A stretch of 64,000 nucleotides of DNA from Isoetes taiwanensis. Taxonomy: Eukaryota > Streptophyta > Lycopodiopsida > Isoetales > Isoetaceae. The DNA is taken from positions 3,167,702-3,231,701 of the forward strand of contig JAJEKV010000084.1 in the NCBI GenBank assembly GCA_021234155.1, read 5' to 3'. The position numbers were made by a program, and so were the translations under genes. Positions within the stretch are counted from its first letter, which is position 1. Every line of letters starts with the position of its first letter. This document shows positions 1-12,312 of the stretch, piece by piece. The notes beneath the pieces were generated by a model that searched no databases, had not been told where the DNA came from, and was given only the letters and a program-made list of their open reading frames with translations.

Positions 1-1490
1 TCCAAAGTTGAAGGGAGAAAAGAAAAGGTATCACCTGGGACACCACAAGCTTCTACAGCTAATGCATATGAAGGCGCAGGTTGTGACATGTGGCAGAATA
101 ATGTGGCATATGAACACAGATTAAACTCACATGGTTCTCGGAGTGATGTACATGAACGGCAGAGTAGAGCATCAAGTGCTCAACCCTTATCCATGAATAA
201 TGATATTTCAAAGGATGCTACTCTACATTTTATGGCATTGCAAAATGTGTCAACTGGGACACCACAAGCTTCTACATCTAATGCAGATGAAGGGGCAGGT
301 TGTGACACTTGGCAGAATAATGTGGCATATAAACAAAGATTAAATTCATATGGTTTTCAGGGTGATGCATATAAACGGAGTAATGTATATGAATCGCATA
401 GTGGAACATCAAGCGCTCAACCCTTATCCGTGAATAATGATAATGCAAAGGCAGAGGATCATTTTATGGCATTGCAAAATGCGTCAAATCTGTTGAGATT
501 GCAAGGGGCCAATTTGGTTGGGTGTTATGATGAAAGATTGCTTCCTGGTTGTTCTATAATGCCTCCTACAATGCCTCCTGGGTTAAATCCCTATGATTAT
601 TTTTATCCGAGTGGTTGTTATTTCTTACAAATAGTGGTACCTTGAGTAATGCATCAGGGCGAGAAGAAACTAGAAGTCATGATCATTCGAGAAATTCTCC
701 TCAACAAAGGGAAGGAACTCCAATATCTCTTAGAAATAATCTGCAGCGATGCTCTAGCAATAGCGCTACCAGTTCAGGTGATCTTAAGGACGAAATGGAT
801 GATTCATGGACATCATCTCAGAATGAGGAAGGTTACGATGATTCCAGTGAATCAATGTTGGATTCATTGGGATTTGAAATGATAAAGCCAAAGCGTATTG
901 TAAGCGTGCTTGGTCAAGAGGAGTTCTGGAAGTTACGGAAATCTTTTATCAGGTATGAACTCCTTCATTCTTGTTTCTACAGGTTGCAGAAAGTAAGTTT
1001 CAGCTCAAAAACCATCAATAAAATTCGTTGATCTCATTAGCTGACAAAAGGATATCACATGTCTGGGTGTAAAGCTTGTGAAAAATATAATGTTATTAAT
1101 AAATATGATCTCTCAGCCACATTACTTTCTGCTGGATTTTGTGTAAATATTGCGCTTCCATTAAATTCTGCTTTTGTCTGGGTTTCATCTACTTGGTTGT
1201 TCTACGGGATTCTTATTTTCTTGGTGCAAAATAAGTTTTAAGGTGGTTTTATGGTATCTTTGTTTTTGCGACATCAACAAATTTTTTTCGCCCGATTGTT
1301 TGAACTTCATCGAGTAATTAATGTATGTATTGGGTGCAATCTCTAGTTATTGATTTCATGAATATTATAATAATAAACTTTTTTAATCACAGCGTGTCCA
1401 AATTTGCTATTGTCTAGATCATCTCCTTTATTAGTGGAAACTACATTAGAATTACCGCCAACGATGTGGAAAAATGTTCACTACAAAAGG
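1..1490 (+). pseudogene. ELF3-like (EARLY FLOWERING 3) gene remnant, 5' part cut by window edge
   Basis: Reading is open from base 1 to about 613, then continues in another frame from about 615 to 952, so a frameshift lies near 613-640. The second part ends in ISKPK-like text: KPKRIVSVLGQEEFWKLRK, which resembles the conserved ELF3 block (VVGILGQ..FW.ARKAI). ELF3 is a scaffold of the evening complex with ELF4 and LUX in the plant circadian clock. Exon 1 ends at a donor (CAG|GTATG, 953). A possible 10-base micro-exon (983-992) follows, and after an acceptor near 1392 comes CPNLLL, resembling the family's (A/G)SPxLLLE. The QQ.VFAVQ.FELHRLIK helix expected between them is absent. Family match is from memory of the motif; the frameshift, missing helix and stop at 1491 suggest a pseudogene or truncated copy. 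Confidence 0.62.
37..486 (+). repeat. In-frame tandem duplication inside the ELF3-like coding region
   Basis: Two consecutive units, about 37-252 and 253-486, both begin with TGGGACACCACAAGCTTCTAC and both encode a WQNNVAY...LNS.G segment followed by S.AQPLS.NND and HFMALQNxS. The units are diverged by substitutions and small indels that keep the frame, so the duplication arose while the frame was still maintained or shortly before decay. Confidence 0.8.
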
Positions 1491-4471
1491 TAGAAGATCA
1501 AGAATGCATAGTCAATCGAAAAAAAGTAGGAATGGCTCTAGTAATTTGCATCGTGCCTGCCTCCTGTGAATTTGACAATAACACATACCCAGATTCCAAA
1601 AGATGGTCTTTTCATGGATAACCCAAAGATGATTGATGTTTCAACCATCCGATTGATGTTTCAAGCTACGATTATACATACCAAAGGCCCAACGCCTCGT
1701 GTCGGTTTTGTTCTAGATGGTTTTCATACTTTTGCTATGGAAATTGTGAATCCTTATGGCAGATATGTTTTGCATCCACTTCAAATGCTCGGAAACATGA
1801 CCTTTGGAAGGTAGAAGCTCCACAAAGCATTCTTCCAACTAACATTCTGTTAAATCAGCTATATATTACCCCCCAACTTAAAGAGTGAGTTCACCCAGAA
1901 GTGGACCGAAGTCGAATAAGTGGAAGTTTTTGTACATTTTACGTGGGGAACTGAAGCATCTTCTAAAAGAGAATGCATCAAGGTTGAGACTGGGCCATGG
2001 TATTCCCAACATACCAGAAACTGAAAATGTGGAACAGACATTTAATTTAGAAAATTATTTTGACTGATAGAAAACACCAATTTTAACACAACCGAAACTT
2101 CAAGGTAGTATGATATCGTTGCAACTTTTTCCCTGTTAGTATGGAGGTGGCTCCTTCCTGTTGCTTTTGACAACTAGTTTTTAACAGTTTAAACTAGAAA
2201 ATTCCCAATGCTATAGAAGTCATAATGCATTGAATGGGCCATTAACACATGCTATATGCCATGTGTTGTGTTGGAAGCCATGCAACATGCAACTTTGAAG
2301 GTGTAGTATCCTTCACTAGTCTTTAACGTTTGTTATTTTCTAGATTTCTCGCAGGAATCTTTCTTTTTTTCTACAACAACTGGGTTTGTTTTTTAAAATG
2401 CATGCGTGTGAAAAACTACTTCTATGTCTATGTTGGTTCATCGGCTTGGAAAAAAATAGGGTTTTGAAGTGGACCCTTGCTCATGTGGGTTTTCAACATA
2501 TTCTAAGCATATGCTGGAATATTCTTAGAATATGCTGGAAAATGCTCCAAACTGGCTCTTGCCTATAAACTGGCGGTCGCCTCTGTTGATGGTCCAGCCC
2601 AGTCGCCTGTGTTCGAACCGGCAAACCGGCATCCATTCTATAGGAGATCCGGCAGTTCACAGTGGCACAATACAGGGTATGCATGTGGCAGACTTCTAAA
2701 TTTTTCTTGAATCGGGCTTGAACTTGGTGGATGTATAAGATCCTAGTGCGAGCACCTTGAAGCTAAGCTTCAGAATATGATGAGCTCTGTAATCAGGATA
2801 GAAGCCATGTTTGCAGATTTAGGGCATTTCAGTGCATTTTCAAAATAGGTTTATGGTTATGGTTCAATTTAACTCCTCTGGCTCGTTAGACATTAGCTCA
2901 CTTCTAACATTAATCATAACATGATAGGAGAATTATGAAAGCATTTTGTTTTTCTCATGGCTTATTCCTTAGACCTACTTGTGAGCTGATGTTGCGTTGT
3001 GATTATTATACCCTCTTAAATAAAGTAAAGCCCTGAGATTAGACTTGGCTTTGAACTCCATTATATAGGTGAACATACTGTGATGGACGAGTCGGCATTG
3101 CCATGGTCACTCTGAATCTTATGGACGTTAGCATATACTATAGGCATATTGTAAGTGTGTATTTTCTCCATCTGTTTGATTATGTTCTTTTGAAGTCTGT
3201 TTTTGGTAAAATCAATTAGTAAATAAAATCTTTAGGATGTATAATGTTCGGCCTTATATTATACTAGCATAAGAGTTCAAGTGGGAGGACATTGAAGGGG
3301 CAAATAATGTCATGGTTGCATATTCTTCGAAATCTCACACAGTCAAACTCGATCAAATATTGGAGGAAAGGTCCTTCGATGTATTCAGCGAATAGAGCCA
3401 AATAGAGATGTTTTATATGGAATTTTGGTGTCTGTGTAGAGTAAACATCAAGTTGAAATGTGAACAAAACATGGTTCTGGTTTATTTTAATTATTTGGAT
3501 TATACAGTTACTAAGTTGGCACTCCTTTATCCTTGTGCTCAGCATCTGCTGGAAGAATGCTTTCCTCTACAAATAGTTTGCATGTTGAAATGGACAGTAA
3601 GAAAATTCATTGGAAGGTTGGATGGCCACAATGGATTGGAATTGTCCTGGATAGTTGGGGTTGGGGTTGGGGTTCAAACCGGAGTGCCATATGTATTGGA
3701 CGCTGTCATGTTATAGCCACGGGCATATTCATGTCTTTGACATGTTATAGCCACACCCAAATATTTACACAATGTTTTTGTGGGCTTAGCGGGCTTTTTG
3801 CCATTTAAGGCTGACTATAACATGCCCACGTATGACATTTATAGCGATGGGGTTTAAACCTCTCCCACTTACTTTTTGGTGGGGCATGACTTATGTTACG
3901 TAGGCTATCAAATTAGGAGCTTTACTAGTAACGGTGCGCAGTGTTAAGAAATTAGGAGCTTTACTAGTAACCGTGCGAGTGTTAAGTTGGAGAACTTGCA
4001 TGAAAGAAAACCGATTCAGCTCAAACTCCTTGTCAAATAATATAATAGAAAAACGCCCACCTTCAGTGGGCCTTCTATATGATTATACATTAAGAGCACG
4101 TTATTATTAATGAGTTGTATGTAATATAACATGATAATCTTGTTTCCAATCTCATATTTAATATGCTAAAATAGAAAATGTGTTTGCAATTTGAACTATA
4201 AATGAACAAAAGGTTCTATGGATATGGCATAAAATATAAAAAGAAAAATAAAAAGAGATCTTCAAGGAGTTCCCTCATTTCTTTGCTGACAAGACATGTA
4301 TTTCCATTCTCTGCTTTATTAGACTTGTCCTTATGCTCCTGCAATACTTGTTCCATGTCGAGCACCAAAGATTTCTTCAGGCCAATTTCCATAAAGTCAT
4401 GGTATCAAGTATTCTATTGTCTAGAAATAGCAACTTGAATTGATTGTCAAAACATGACTTTGAACTATGAT
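1491..4471. other. No recognisable gene; short repeats and one unidentified ORF
   Basis: An 82-codon ORF at 1566-1814 (+) lies just after the ELF3-like remnant; I do not recognise its product and it may be chance. At 2497-2534 an 11-bp inverted repeat (CATATTCTAAG / CTTAGAATATG) is embedded in repeated ATGCTGGAA text. At about 3652-3673 TTGGGG is repeated three times. The rest shows no domain or splice structure that I can support. Confidence 0.5.
3910..3986 (-). repeat. 39-bp tandem repeat containing two Helitron-like 3' ends
   Basis: AAATTAGGAGCTTTACTAGT is followed by AACGGTGCGCAGTGTTAAG and then the whole unit repeats. Read on the minus strand each unit ends ...CGGTTACTAG|T or CCGTTACTAG|T, like the Helitron-type CTAG ends seen at 39,215, 60,531 and 60,748. 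The hairpin before CTAG is mostly lost here. CTAG lies at 3925-3928 and 3964-3967. Confidence 0.45.
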
Positions 4472-4849
4472 TTAAGCAACCTCACCCTTCGGCCATGGAG
4501 GGCAACCCTCCGTGCGCAGCACCTTGTTAATACTAGGACCCAGCAAATTGCAAATCCAATAGAAAGTTGCTTTAGTCATTCTAAAATTCTCTTTCCAGCG
4601 AGCATCATCAAAGACCTCCATCACAAACCTATCAAACCATACTGTGCTTCTAGGCTTCACCCACCAAGAAGTCTCTGGACCAGCAGCTGTAGCAATAATA
4701 GTTGCATTCCGAATGGCATCCGATCCAGTTGGATAGGGCACTTCCTTGAAACCAGCAAGCCTAGATATTCTCCTTTGGCATCGTGAGTGGAATACCAAGC
4801 CTGGCATCATTAATGCAGCGTACATCACATTGACTGTTAAAAGTGCCAA
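4472..4849 (-). pseudogene. PIF/Harbinger transposase, N-terminal fragment
   Basis: The minus-strand reading carries WFDRFVMEVFDDARWKENF followed by RMTKATFYWICNLLGPSI. This is the typical start of Harbinger (HARBI1-like) nucleases: W...V...F.D..W..NFRM.K.TF..LC..L.P.I. The helix-turn-helix and DDE catalytic core that should follow are absent after about 4472, so this is a 5' fragment of a DNA-transposon gene. The closing text NKVLRTEGCPPWPKGE recurs as a shorter decayed copy near 22,330. Confidence 0.78.
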
Positions 4850-7211
4850 ATTGAAATATCGGTTTCATTCATAACCATTGGCGCATCTTCTATATGCATC
4901 TCATCATCCATATTGTTGTAAGAAAAAAAATTAAATTGATAAGCATCAATGATCACATAAGGAAACCACATCTATTAGGAACTCCTTTAAAAAAAGGTTA
5001 CATGTCTATTTTATAAAGAGACAAAAGAATCCAATGACTTCTATGCTAAAACCATTTCAGCTCTATCAGCGACGCATATGCATAGTTGTTGAGCATAGTT
5101 GGCCACACCCTGTGCATGCCTTAAGGCTGCAAAACAGTCCCGTGGAAACATAGGGCCAGCTACTGATATTTAACATTTCTCATGAACTTGCAGCTTCATC
5201 CCTGGTGCATACATCAGTATACATGAAATTTCGCAACATAAGAGGATACAAAAAGGGACTGCTTGTCTTCTCCACTGGAAAACTGGCCAAAACTGCATGG
5301 CTACAGATAAAAGTGTGATTGTCACATACCTTCACAATTTTGTAAATCTCATCTTGATAATGAATGGTGCTTTTACTCCACACTTGCGTCCTCAAGCTAG
5401 TACAATAATTAAAGCAGTGTCTAAGACCTTGATTAACTGAAGAGGACAGTAGTTTTTTGATAATCCATGTGTCATTTTTCACTTGGCCAGCAATATTCAC
5501 TTTTCACTTTCCATAAGTCACTTGTTGCAAAACTAAATGAGCAATGCATATATAACTGATTTGCTGATGCATTGTACTGATTTGCATGTATGAACATGTT
5601 GGTAGATGACATTTCAGTGAATGAACAGGTGAATGCTACTGCATGGTGTCATTAAGACATGCTTATTCCCGTTGTTCACAACATCAAAGAAGCTCGTGCT
5701 TTGCAATCATCCCTTTATTCAGTTCAGGAATCAGTTCAGTAGAAAAAAGCATCTACAGCAAGATCAACAGACCCAAAGAAAAGAGCAAATTCTTGTGATG
5801 TGCTCAAGAGTCTCATAGACCTGCAGTGAAGTTAAGAGGATTCTCTGAAGCCTGTACAAGGAATTATCTCCACTAGCATGGTTGGAAGGAAGCATCGCTA
5901 AAGTAAGATCAATAGACCTACCTCTACTAGCCTTTGCCTTCACTAAGATGCTACATGAGAAGACATTCAGAAAAGAATAAATGATGTCCACAGCACCACT
6001 CGTAGACTTGCAATGAACTTGGAGAGGACGCTCTATTTCAACATGCAACTCAAACTGATACAACTACAAACTCAAAGGACCTGATACAACTGCAACCTTT
6101 GGAATATAAAATATATTTTCAGTTTTAGGCATACGATTAACAAAGAACCATTATCTGTTGCATAGCGTATGTTCTCTCCAACTTCTATCCAAGCGTATAA
6201 TATGCAAGAGTTTGTAAGGTATTAGGGACTAAGTGCAAGAATAACACTTGAACTTGCCAAAGCCTCATTGATCAGGATTTTCAGAACTTTCTGAATATTT
6301 TTATACAACTTGCTTCCCTCACTAGTGTTCTTTGTGTTGTAGTAGATCACACCATTCTCATCGGTTTCTGATTTGATGAGAGGCAGAATTGCACATTTAA
6401 CAGAAGCAACCCAACGTAGAAATTATTTGCCATCGAATTGGATATGTATGACAATCTGATCTAATGGGTAATACGCTGGAAAGTTTGACTCCTTCAGTTG
6501 CTCATATGGATTTTTTCTAGAAGGGAGATATCCACATATTTGCTGCAGAAGGTGCTAAGCCTTTTACTGCTTTGGCAATAAATTATTCATGACTATTATC
6601 CATGGACGTTAAAAAAACTATTCTATTCTATTCTATTTCAAAATGCTTTTGAATTCTGTGCATTTCGAAGAAACTATTGAATTGGATTGGAACTAAGGAT
6701 TCCCTTCACCGCCTGTGGGGAAGGACCAATCCTATGATCTATAAGGAGACAAAATCAAGATCCCAACTTTGGGATCTATGGATCCTGCCAGTATTTCTGC
6801 TCATTTTGAAATTTACTAAAGGGTCTTAAATTTAATGCCAGGCTTCCACGACCAACCAACTGAACTTTTTCTCCACTTAAAGTAATACTTGAGAGCATTT
6901 TCATCCTATAGATGATGGTATCCCATCTTGCAAGTTGCTCACCAGCCTTTGTGCATCATTAGTCTTGGTATTATCATCATCACACTTTGAGCAACAAAGT
7001 CCTTGTTTTGCTGGAATGCAAACTCCTTTGCCAGAGCAAGCAGGTCTTGTCCTCCTAACAAGATGCTTTCCATTGCCTGATTGCATATGCCATCAAATAC
7101 TTTGAACATATGGGATTATGACAGAAACAACAAGGGCTAGTATAGGTTATTTGCTTTCTTTTCTAGATGCTCTCTGCATCAGATGCCTGATGAAAATGTT
7201 TGCACATTCAG
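4850..7211. other. No supported gene; one probable LINE 3' tail
   Basis: Several short ORFs (for example 5180-5500 minus and 6901-7086 minus, the latter Cys-rich) show no motif I recognise. At 6604-6642, GGACGTTAAAAAAAC followed by TATTC repeats looks like the 3' terminus of a LINE, matching the pattern at 37,673-37,708. The last ~130 bases before 7212 would be intron of the ILR1-like copy, but its upstream exon is not visible here. Confidence 0.45.
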
Positions 7212-8223
7212 GAATTGTCAGAAAAGGGGTATAAAAGCAAAGTAGATGGGAAAATGCATGCTTGTGGACATGATGCACATGTGGCTATGCTTCTGGAAGC
7301 TGCAAGGATGCTTTCTCATCACCAAAATCTTTTGCAGGTCTGTAGTAGCATGTATGGAGTCTCCTAATGGCTCCTTCTAGATTTTATAGCAATATGTTAA
7401 TCAATATCTGCCTATGCATGGTACTGTAGTACTAATATTTCAGCCAGGAGAGGAAGGTTACGCTGGAGCAAAAGCAATGGTAGAAGAAGGAGCTTTAGGA
7501 GAATCTGAAGCTATTTTCGCACTTCATGTCCTTGGGGCAATGGCATTTGGAACAGTTGCATCGAAATCAGGGCCACTGTTAGCTGGATCACAATTTTTTG
7601 AGGCAATAATAACAGGAAAAGGAGGGCATGCAGGCTTTCCACATTTAGCAGTGGATCCCATCCTGGTAGCATCATTCGTTGTTGTGAGTATACAACAGTT
7701 GATATCAAGGGAGACTGATCCACTTGACAGTCAGGTATGACCACAATATCAAGTGAGAACTAATATTGAAGGCATACCAATATGAAACAGCAAGGAACTG
7801 TACCTTAGAAGTAATTAATATACGTCATATGCTCATTCATGGGAACATTATATTAATACTGGTCCCATTCAGTCTATGGTTGATACAGTTTTAATTGCAG
7901 GTCATTTCGGTCACCAGTATTGAAGGTGGGGACTCTCACAATATCATACTAGATTCGGTAAAGATAAAGGGCACACTCTGCAGCTTCTCTGAAACAGGTT
8001 TATCAAGCCTCAAACAAAGACTTGAGGTGGTACTTTTTCTTGAATATGCTGTGGTTGTCATTGAGATTAAAGAAATTATTTTGCTCATAAAGGCACTATG
8101 AAACAGGTTCTTTTCACACAGGCATCTATGCACCAATGTACAGCCTCTGTGAAATTTGTGATGCAACCATATCTAGTATTTTTGAAATTTTGCTCATTAT
8201 GCCAGTATATCCCAGATTTTTAA
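7212..8223 (+). pseudogene. IAA-amino acid hydrolase (ILR1-like, peptidase M20D) fragment, four exons
   Basis: Exons: 7212-7337, 7390-7734 (acceptor uncertain), 7901-8029 and 8122 onward, all in matching phase. Exon 1 has the M20 metal-site motif [16 protein letters not shown]; exon 2 has GTVVLIFQPGEEG..GA..M, HVLG, the GKGGHAGFPH dimerisation-domain motif and VDPI..AS; exon 3 has VISVTSIEGG..HNII and G.L.SF; exon 4 begins ASMHQCTASVKF. These enzymes release free auxin from amide conjugates, usually in the ER lumen. The N-terminal third with the first catalytic Asp region and the C-terminal metal ligands are missing, and exon 4 runs into a stop at about 8223. The acceptor expected directly before GTVVL is ATG rather than AG, so splicing must use the AG at 7389, adding 12 residues, or is lost. 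Confidence 0.85.
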
Positions 8224-8711
8224 AGTGTGGCATTATGTTAAGGTAAACATGTAGCAATGCAGAGGAGGCCAATTAGTAGCATAGCACCAAGATAGTAAGT
8301 CTATGCTACTCATGTTCAATGAATTATCACCATTTCAGTGTCAATGGCGTTACTCCATGCATGAATGTACAAATTTCTTGGTTTTGCTGTGGCATTGAAT
8401 CCCAGGCATGACCATGTTACTGCCATTTTTGTATTCAACCAATAAATTAATGGGGCAAAGAAAGTCATTCTAACTTATCCCTTGCACAATCCGTACGATA
8501 TTCAATTTTTGTAAAACTATACATTCAACATAGACAAATATTCAACATAAAACATAGATTCAGCATAAAGAATTTATTACATAAAACTGGTAAACTGCGC
8601 AGGTCCAAAAATAGAGCTCCAAGTAGCTTAGAGTTGATCCGAAATGGAAACTAAACAACAAGTTACTTTACTATAACATGGAAACATCAATGATTTGATA
8701 GAAAACCAACA
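8224..8711. other. Intergenic, nothing recognised
   Basis: AT-rich sequence between the ILR1-like fragment and the 3' end of the trihelix-like gene. I see no domain, repeat family or RNA structure here. Confidence 0.5.
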
Positions 8712-9073
8712 TCAACCAAGCCTTTCGCTTATCTTTTCCCATGATTTAGCAATACTTGCAAATGCTTGCACAAGAGTTCGTCGATCTTCTCTTTCAGATG
8801 CAGCATCCTCTCTATCTGCTAGGCATCTTGCTCTTTCAATCTCCACTGCCTCCTTTTGGATTGTGACTAATGATGTTTCTATGTCAATCTTGCGTGATTC
8901 AACATCTTGGAGCAGCTTAGCAAGGAACTCTTCTTTCTCTTCTTTCCGCTTGATCCTGCCTCCCTATCACCTGGAGTGGGAGTGGACTCCGCAGTCACAC
9001 CCACACTACTATCAATGGTAACGGGTGGATTAATGGATGGCCTAATCCCTTGAAATGTATCTAAGAACTCAAA

Positions 9074-10520
9074 TATGTAGCACAATAACAGGGGGTTAGT
9101 TTTAGATTTTTATACGCTTTTTCACATGGTTTTTCTATGATTTCGTTGTTGTATTTGTTGAGGTGTACTAAATAGTATTTCTAGAGTGCACCCTTTATGG
9201 GCCGTTGATTTTCGTTGGTTGGAACAATCCGAGGGTTGTTGTCTTTCTCTGCATGTGTTTGTGCATGAACACTGCGCATGTGTATGCATGTGCATGTGCA
9301 CATGCATGTGCATGTGTGTACATGTGCATGTTCATGTATATGCATGTGCATGTGTATTGTGCATGTGCAAGTGCAAGTGCAAGTGCATGTGCATGTGCAT
9401 GTGTGCATGTGTGTGCATGTGTGCATATGCATGTGTACTTGCCCTCTTGGATTCTTATTGCCGGAGTGGATTTTACTACCACGAGATGGATTTTTTGCTC
9501 ACACTTACAAAGGTATTTGTTTTTTAATGTTTCTTCAGTTAGCATAATGTTTTTTTTACAAGGAATTGGTTTCCTGATTCTACAATGCCCTTTTGTTTCC
9601 TTCCTAAGATTTGCTGCAGATTCAAAAAGAATTTAGAGTTTAGCCCTCTGTTTGCTTCCAACTCTTGGATATTCACGGCTGCGGATTGTTCATAGCAAAC
9701 CAGCCTTTAGCTTCAATCAACAAACGGATTCTTATGCACACAACAGGCGGATTATTCCACGCCCTTTTCCATGTCACGCAGATCAGTCAAACAGTGGCCA
9801 CAAGAATGCATTTATATTGTAGGTTTGGAACTTTAATTGAACCATAAGGTGAATCATGCATTACCTTTAAGCTAGAGATGGAGCATCCAAAATCATATGG
9901 ATTGATAAACAATGGTGTCATTGTGAAAGAGAAATAGTTGTAGCGGAAGTAACAATATGTAGCATAATAACATAGGGTTTTCTTTGTTTTGCAAACTTTA
10001 TGACTTTCAGAAATAATGGGATCAATCTGCTCTATCTTTATGGTAACTTTTACTTATGTTCTATTTGTTTTATTGTGATCAAATTCAAAAGCTACAGGTG
10101 ATGAAAGCCTCAAATGAATTCTAGTTTTTTTCTGGTTTTTATGGTATTGATTTCGTACGTGCAAAATACAATTATGAGGCATCCAACATATAAAAATTAA
10201 ATCCCCCAGCACATAACAACCATTGACATTAACAACCAATACATAACGACCATTGACATTAATTAACACAACCATTGAGTCCAACACATTTAAATTAAAA
10301 TCCCCCTTAAACCCCCTTTGGTTTGGGTGCATATTCACACGGGGGGTGACGTAGGGCAACGAGAGCTGTTGGATAGGCATATTCACCCCTTATTCCTTAA
10401 TCTATATCGTACGTAAAGTTCCTCGTTTGTGGGGTATGCAAGTACAAAATTTGCTATACTGTATAACAAGATTCGCAAAATACTATAAGATTTCAAGCGG
10501 AATACTATATGGTGTTGATT
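9074..10520. mobile_element. 1.45-kb insertion in the trihelix gene (TATGTAGCACAATAACAGG family)
   Basis: The insertion interrupts a coding exon and is flanked by TCAAA on both sides (9069-9073 and 10,521-10,525), which fits a 5-bp target duplication. It starts TATGTAGCACAATAACAGG, a terminus seen again at 9956, 23,403 and 38,077 and inverted near 55,850, 56,284 and 56,728. No terminal inverted repeat or coding domain is visible. It carries an ATGTGC-rich microsatellite at about 9250-9440, and its 9127-9190 segment resembles 23,162-23,250. Confidence 0.6.
9250..9440. repeat. ATGTGC / ATGTGT-type microsatellite
   Basis: Imperfect runs of ATGTGC, AAGTGC and ATGTGTGC. All long ORFs over this tract on both strands (Met-His-Val or Cys-Met repeats) are artefacts of the repeat. 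Confidence 0.9.
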
Positions 10521-10924
10521 TCAAAAACCTGCTGATCAAAATCAAGAGGCAATATTTTCTCAGCCTTTCTGCTTGCCTTAGACATGTTAAAGTATGGAGC
10601 TGCCCCTGTTCGCTTATCCAAATCCTTTATAAGCTTATAATCTGATAACACATTGTCCCATTTGGTTTTGCACATGTTAGCAGTTCGAACATACCCTTGA
10701 TTTGCCAAAAACTCTGATATTTTCTTCCATTTGCTTGCTGCAGTTTCAATCACATCTCGAGTAGACACATGGGTATCTACAACTTCCCATTCAATTCTCT
10801 TCGCTTCAATCAATACGATTACCTCACTCAAGGTCCAATTTCTTGCCCTCACTCGCTTCTCTCCCTTGCTGCTAGCGCTGGAAGGTGCTACAATCTCTAC
10901 ATCATTTTGATCATTACTGGCCAT

Positions 10925-12312
10925 TTGCTGTATTTTAATTAGTAATTAGGACCATTGCTTTGGATAATGTAAGGCTCTCTATACGTACTCTAGATTTTTC
11001 TATCAAAATTTAAGAGTTTCCCAAACCCACAAACAGCATATTTTGTGGAAGGTGCCAGCCAAAAAACGATAATACAGATAGATAGAGATCTTCATATAAA
11101 CAGAACACCATTTTCTAGCAGATGACTGAACACGAGGTCTAGGACAGTCAGATTTTAGGACATTCCTCTATGCTATGGAAAAAATCGTGTTATCATTTGG
11201 CCACAGATAAAACACCTTCTTTTTCTGTTACTGCTTTTAGGAACAATTGATGAGTGAAACCATCCAGAATCATGGGCTAAGAGAAGGGACAGTGAATACA
11301 CTATGTTGACAACAGCTAGAAAAACTGGGAATTCTAGAGCAATACCTAAGTTCCAAAGCAGTTTTTAATTAATGCAATGGACTTCTCAAAGTGTCGTGAT
11401 AATCATCTGCTTGTTGCAGATTATACTAAAATCAAATCTCTTCAAATGGTCCCTGCTTTAATCTGTAAGAAATAGTCAGATTTCTATCTCGATCTGCTAA
11501 AATCTTCATGTATGTAATATAAGATCTATTTTAATTCAGATTTTTATCACTATCTGCAAGCTTCATGTACAATCATATGCTCTTGTACTGCAATCGGCAG
11601 CCTTTTGATTTACTGTATGTTTTGTGGGTAAGAGTATACAGAAACTGATGGGATATGAGCTGATGGGTTATATGACAGTATAAAAGATAGAGACAAAGAA
11701 CACTTGAAAGATAGAGAAACAAGGAAACAAAAGTCGATGAGAAAAAATACCTGATTGTCTAGTATGGTATCGATTATCTGGTATTGAGCATGCAAGGGAG
11801 AAGAAGTCCTTTGCCTAAACAACAAACATGAGGAATCTGGTACGTTTTATCAGGCAGGAAGACAAAAACGAAATGTTGGTACTTCTGGTCTGAAGAATGC
11901 ATACCAGAGAAATGCTGGTAATTCGAAATGCTGGTCGATTGGCGATGGAGCGTCGATGGAGCCGCCGTAACAGCACTAAACCAGCGGCAGGGGCATCGAA
12001 TAAAATTTCGTCCAATTCTTGGAAGATTGTTAACGAGTTGTTAATGTTTAACCTAACTATATGCAATGTGAAATCCGGTTAAAGCCTTAATTTAGCTCTA
12101 ACAAATTGTTATAAATTAACCCCTCCTTTTTTAACAATTTCCTTAACAAAAAGCATGTGTGTTGATTGTTAAATTAAATTTTTTTAATATAGCATATTTA
12201 ACCCATGATCTGAAGGTACCCTAATCAGCTTGTAGTTATATATGTTTTGCAGTGTTTCTTTTAATAGAAGACAATACTAAAGTTATTCAGTCATGTTATT
12301 GTTTTTCATTAG
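10925..12312. other. Intergenic; upstream region of the trihelix gene and possible MRS2 intron
   Basis: No coding domain is seen. The first few hundred bases would have held the promoter of the trihelix gene. Two loosely repeated segments around CAGATTT..TATC..TATCTGC occur at about 11,479-11,567. The last part ends in an acceptor (TTCATTAG) before the MRS2-like exon. Confidence 0.45.

Larger units (their letters stand above)
8712..10924 (-). pseudogene. Trihelix / Myb-SANT-like DNA-binding protein gene, split by an insertion
   Basis: The start ATG is at 10924. The N-terminal part (10,924 to 10,521) reads KRVRARNWTLSEVIVLIEAK, then ..WKKISEFL..QGY.R....CKTKWDNVLSDYK, a GT-1/SANT-like helix set with three spaced tryptophans. 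Reading breaks at DFDQQVFE and resumes at about 9073 as FEFLDTFQGIRPSINPP, so joining across 9074-10,520 restores one exon. Near 8960, in an AAG/GAA-rich tract, the frame shifts again; the last part (8712-8955) encodes a Glu/Arg-rich coiled coil (KEEFLAKLLQDVE...AFASIAKSWEKISERLG) ending in TGA. Proteins of this build act as transcription factors, and SANT-like partners also accompany Harbinger transposons. Which of these it was cannot be decided here. Confidence 0.72.

Noticed and set aside
3652-3673. TTGGGG repeats resembling a ciliate-type telomere
   Set aside because: Only about three repeats, inside ordinary sequence; land-plant telomeres are TTTAGGG-like. Chance or local slippage.
6901-7086. 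Minus-strand Cys-rich ORF (CSGKGVCIPAKQGLCCSKC)
   Set aside because: Looks like a small Cys-rich peptide or zinc motif, but there is no signal peptide, regular spacing or splice support.
9181-9636. Several ORFs of 60-143 codons on both strands
   Set aside because: They are translations of an ATGTGC-type microsatellite; composition (Cys-Met-His-Val repeats) is an artefact.
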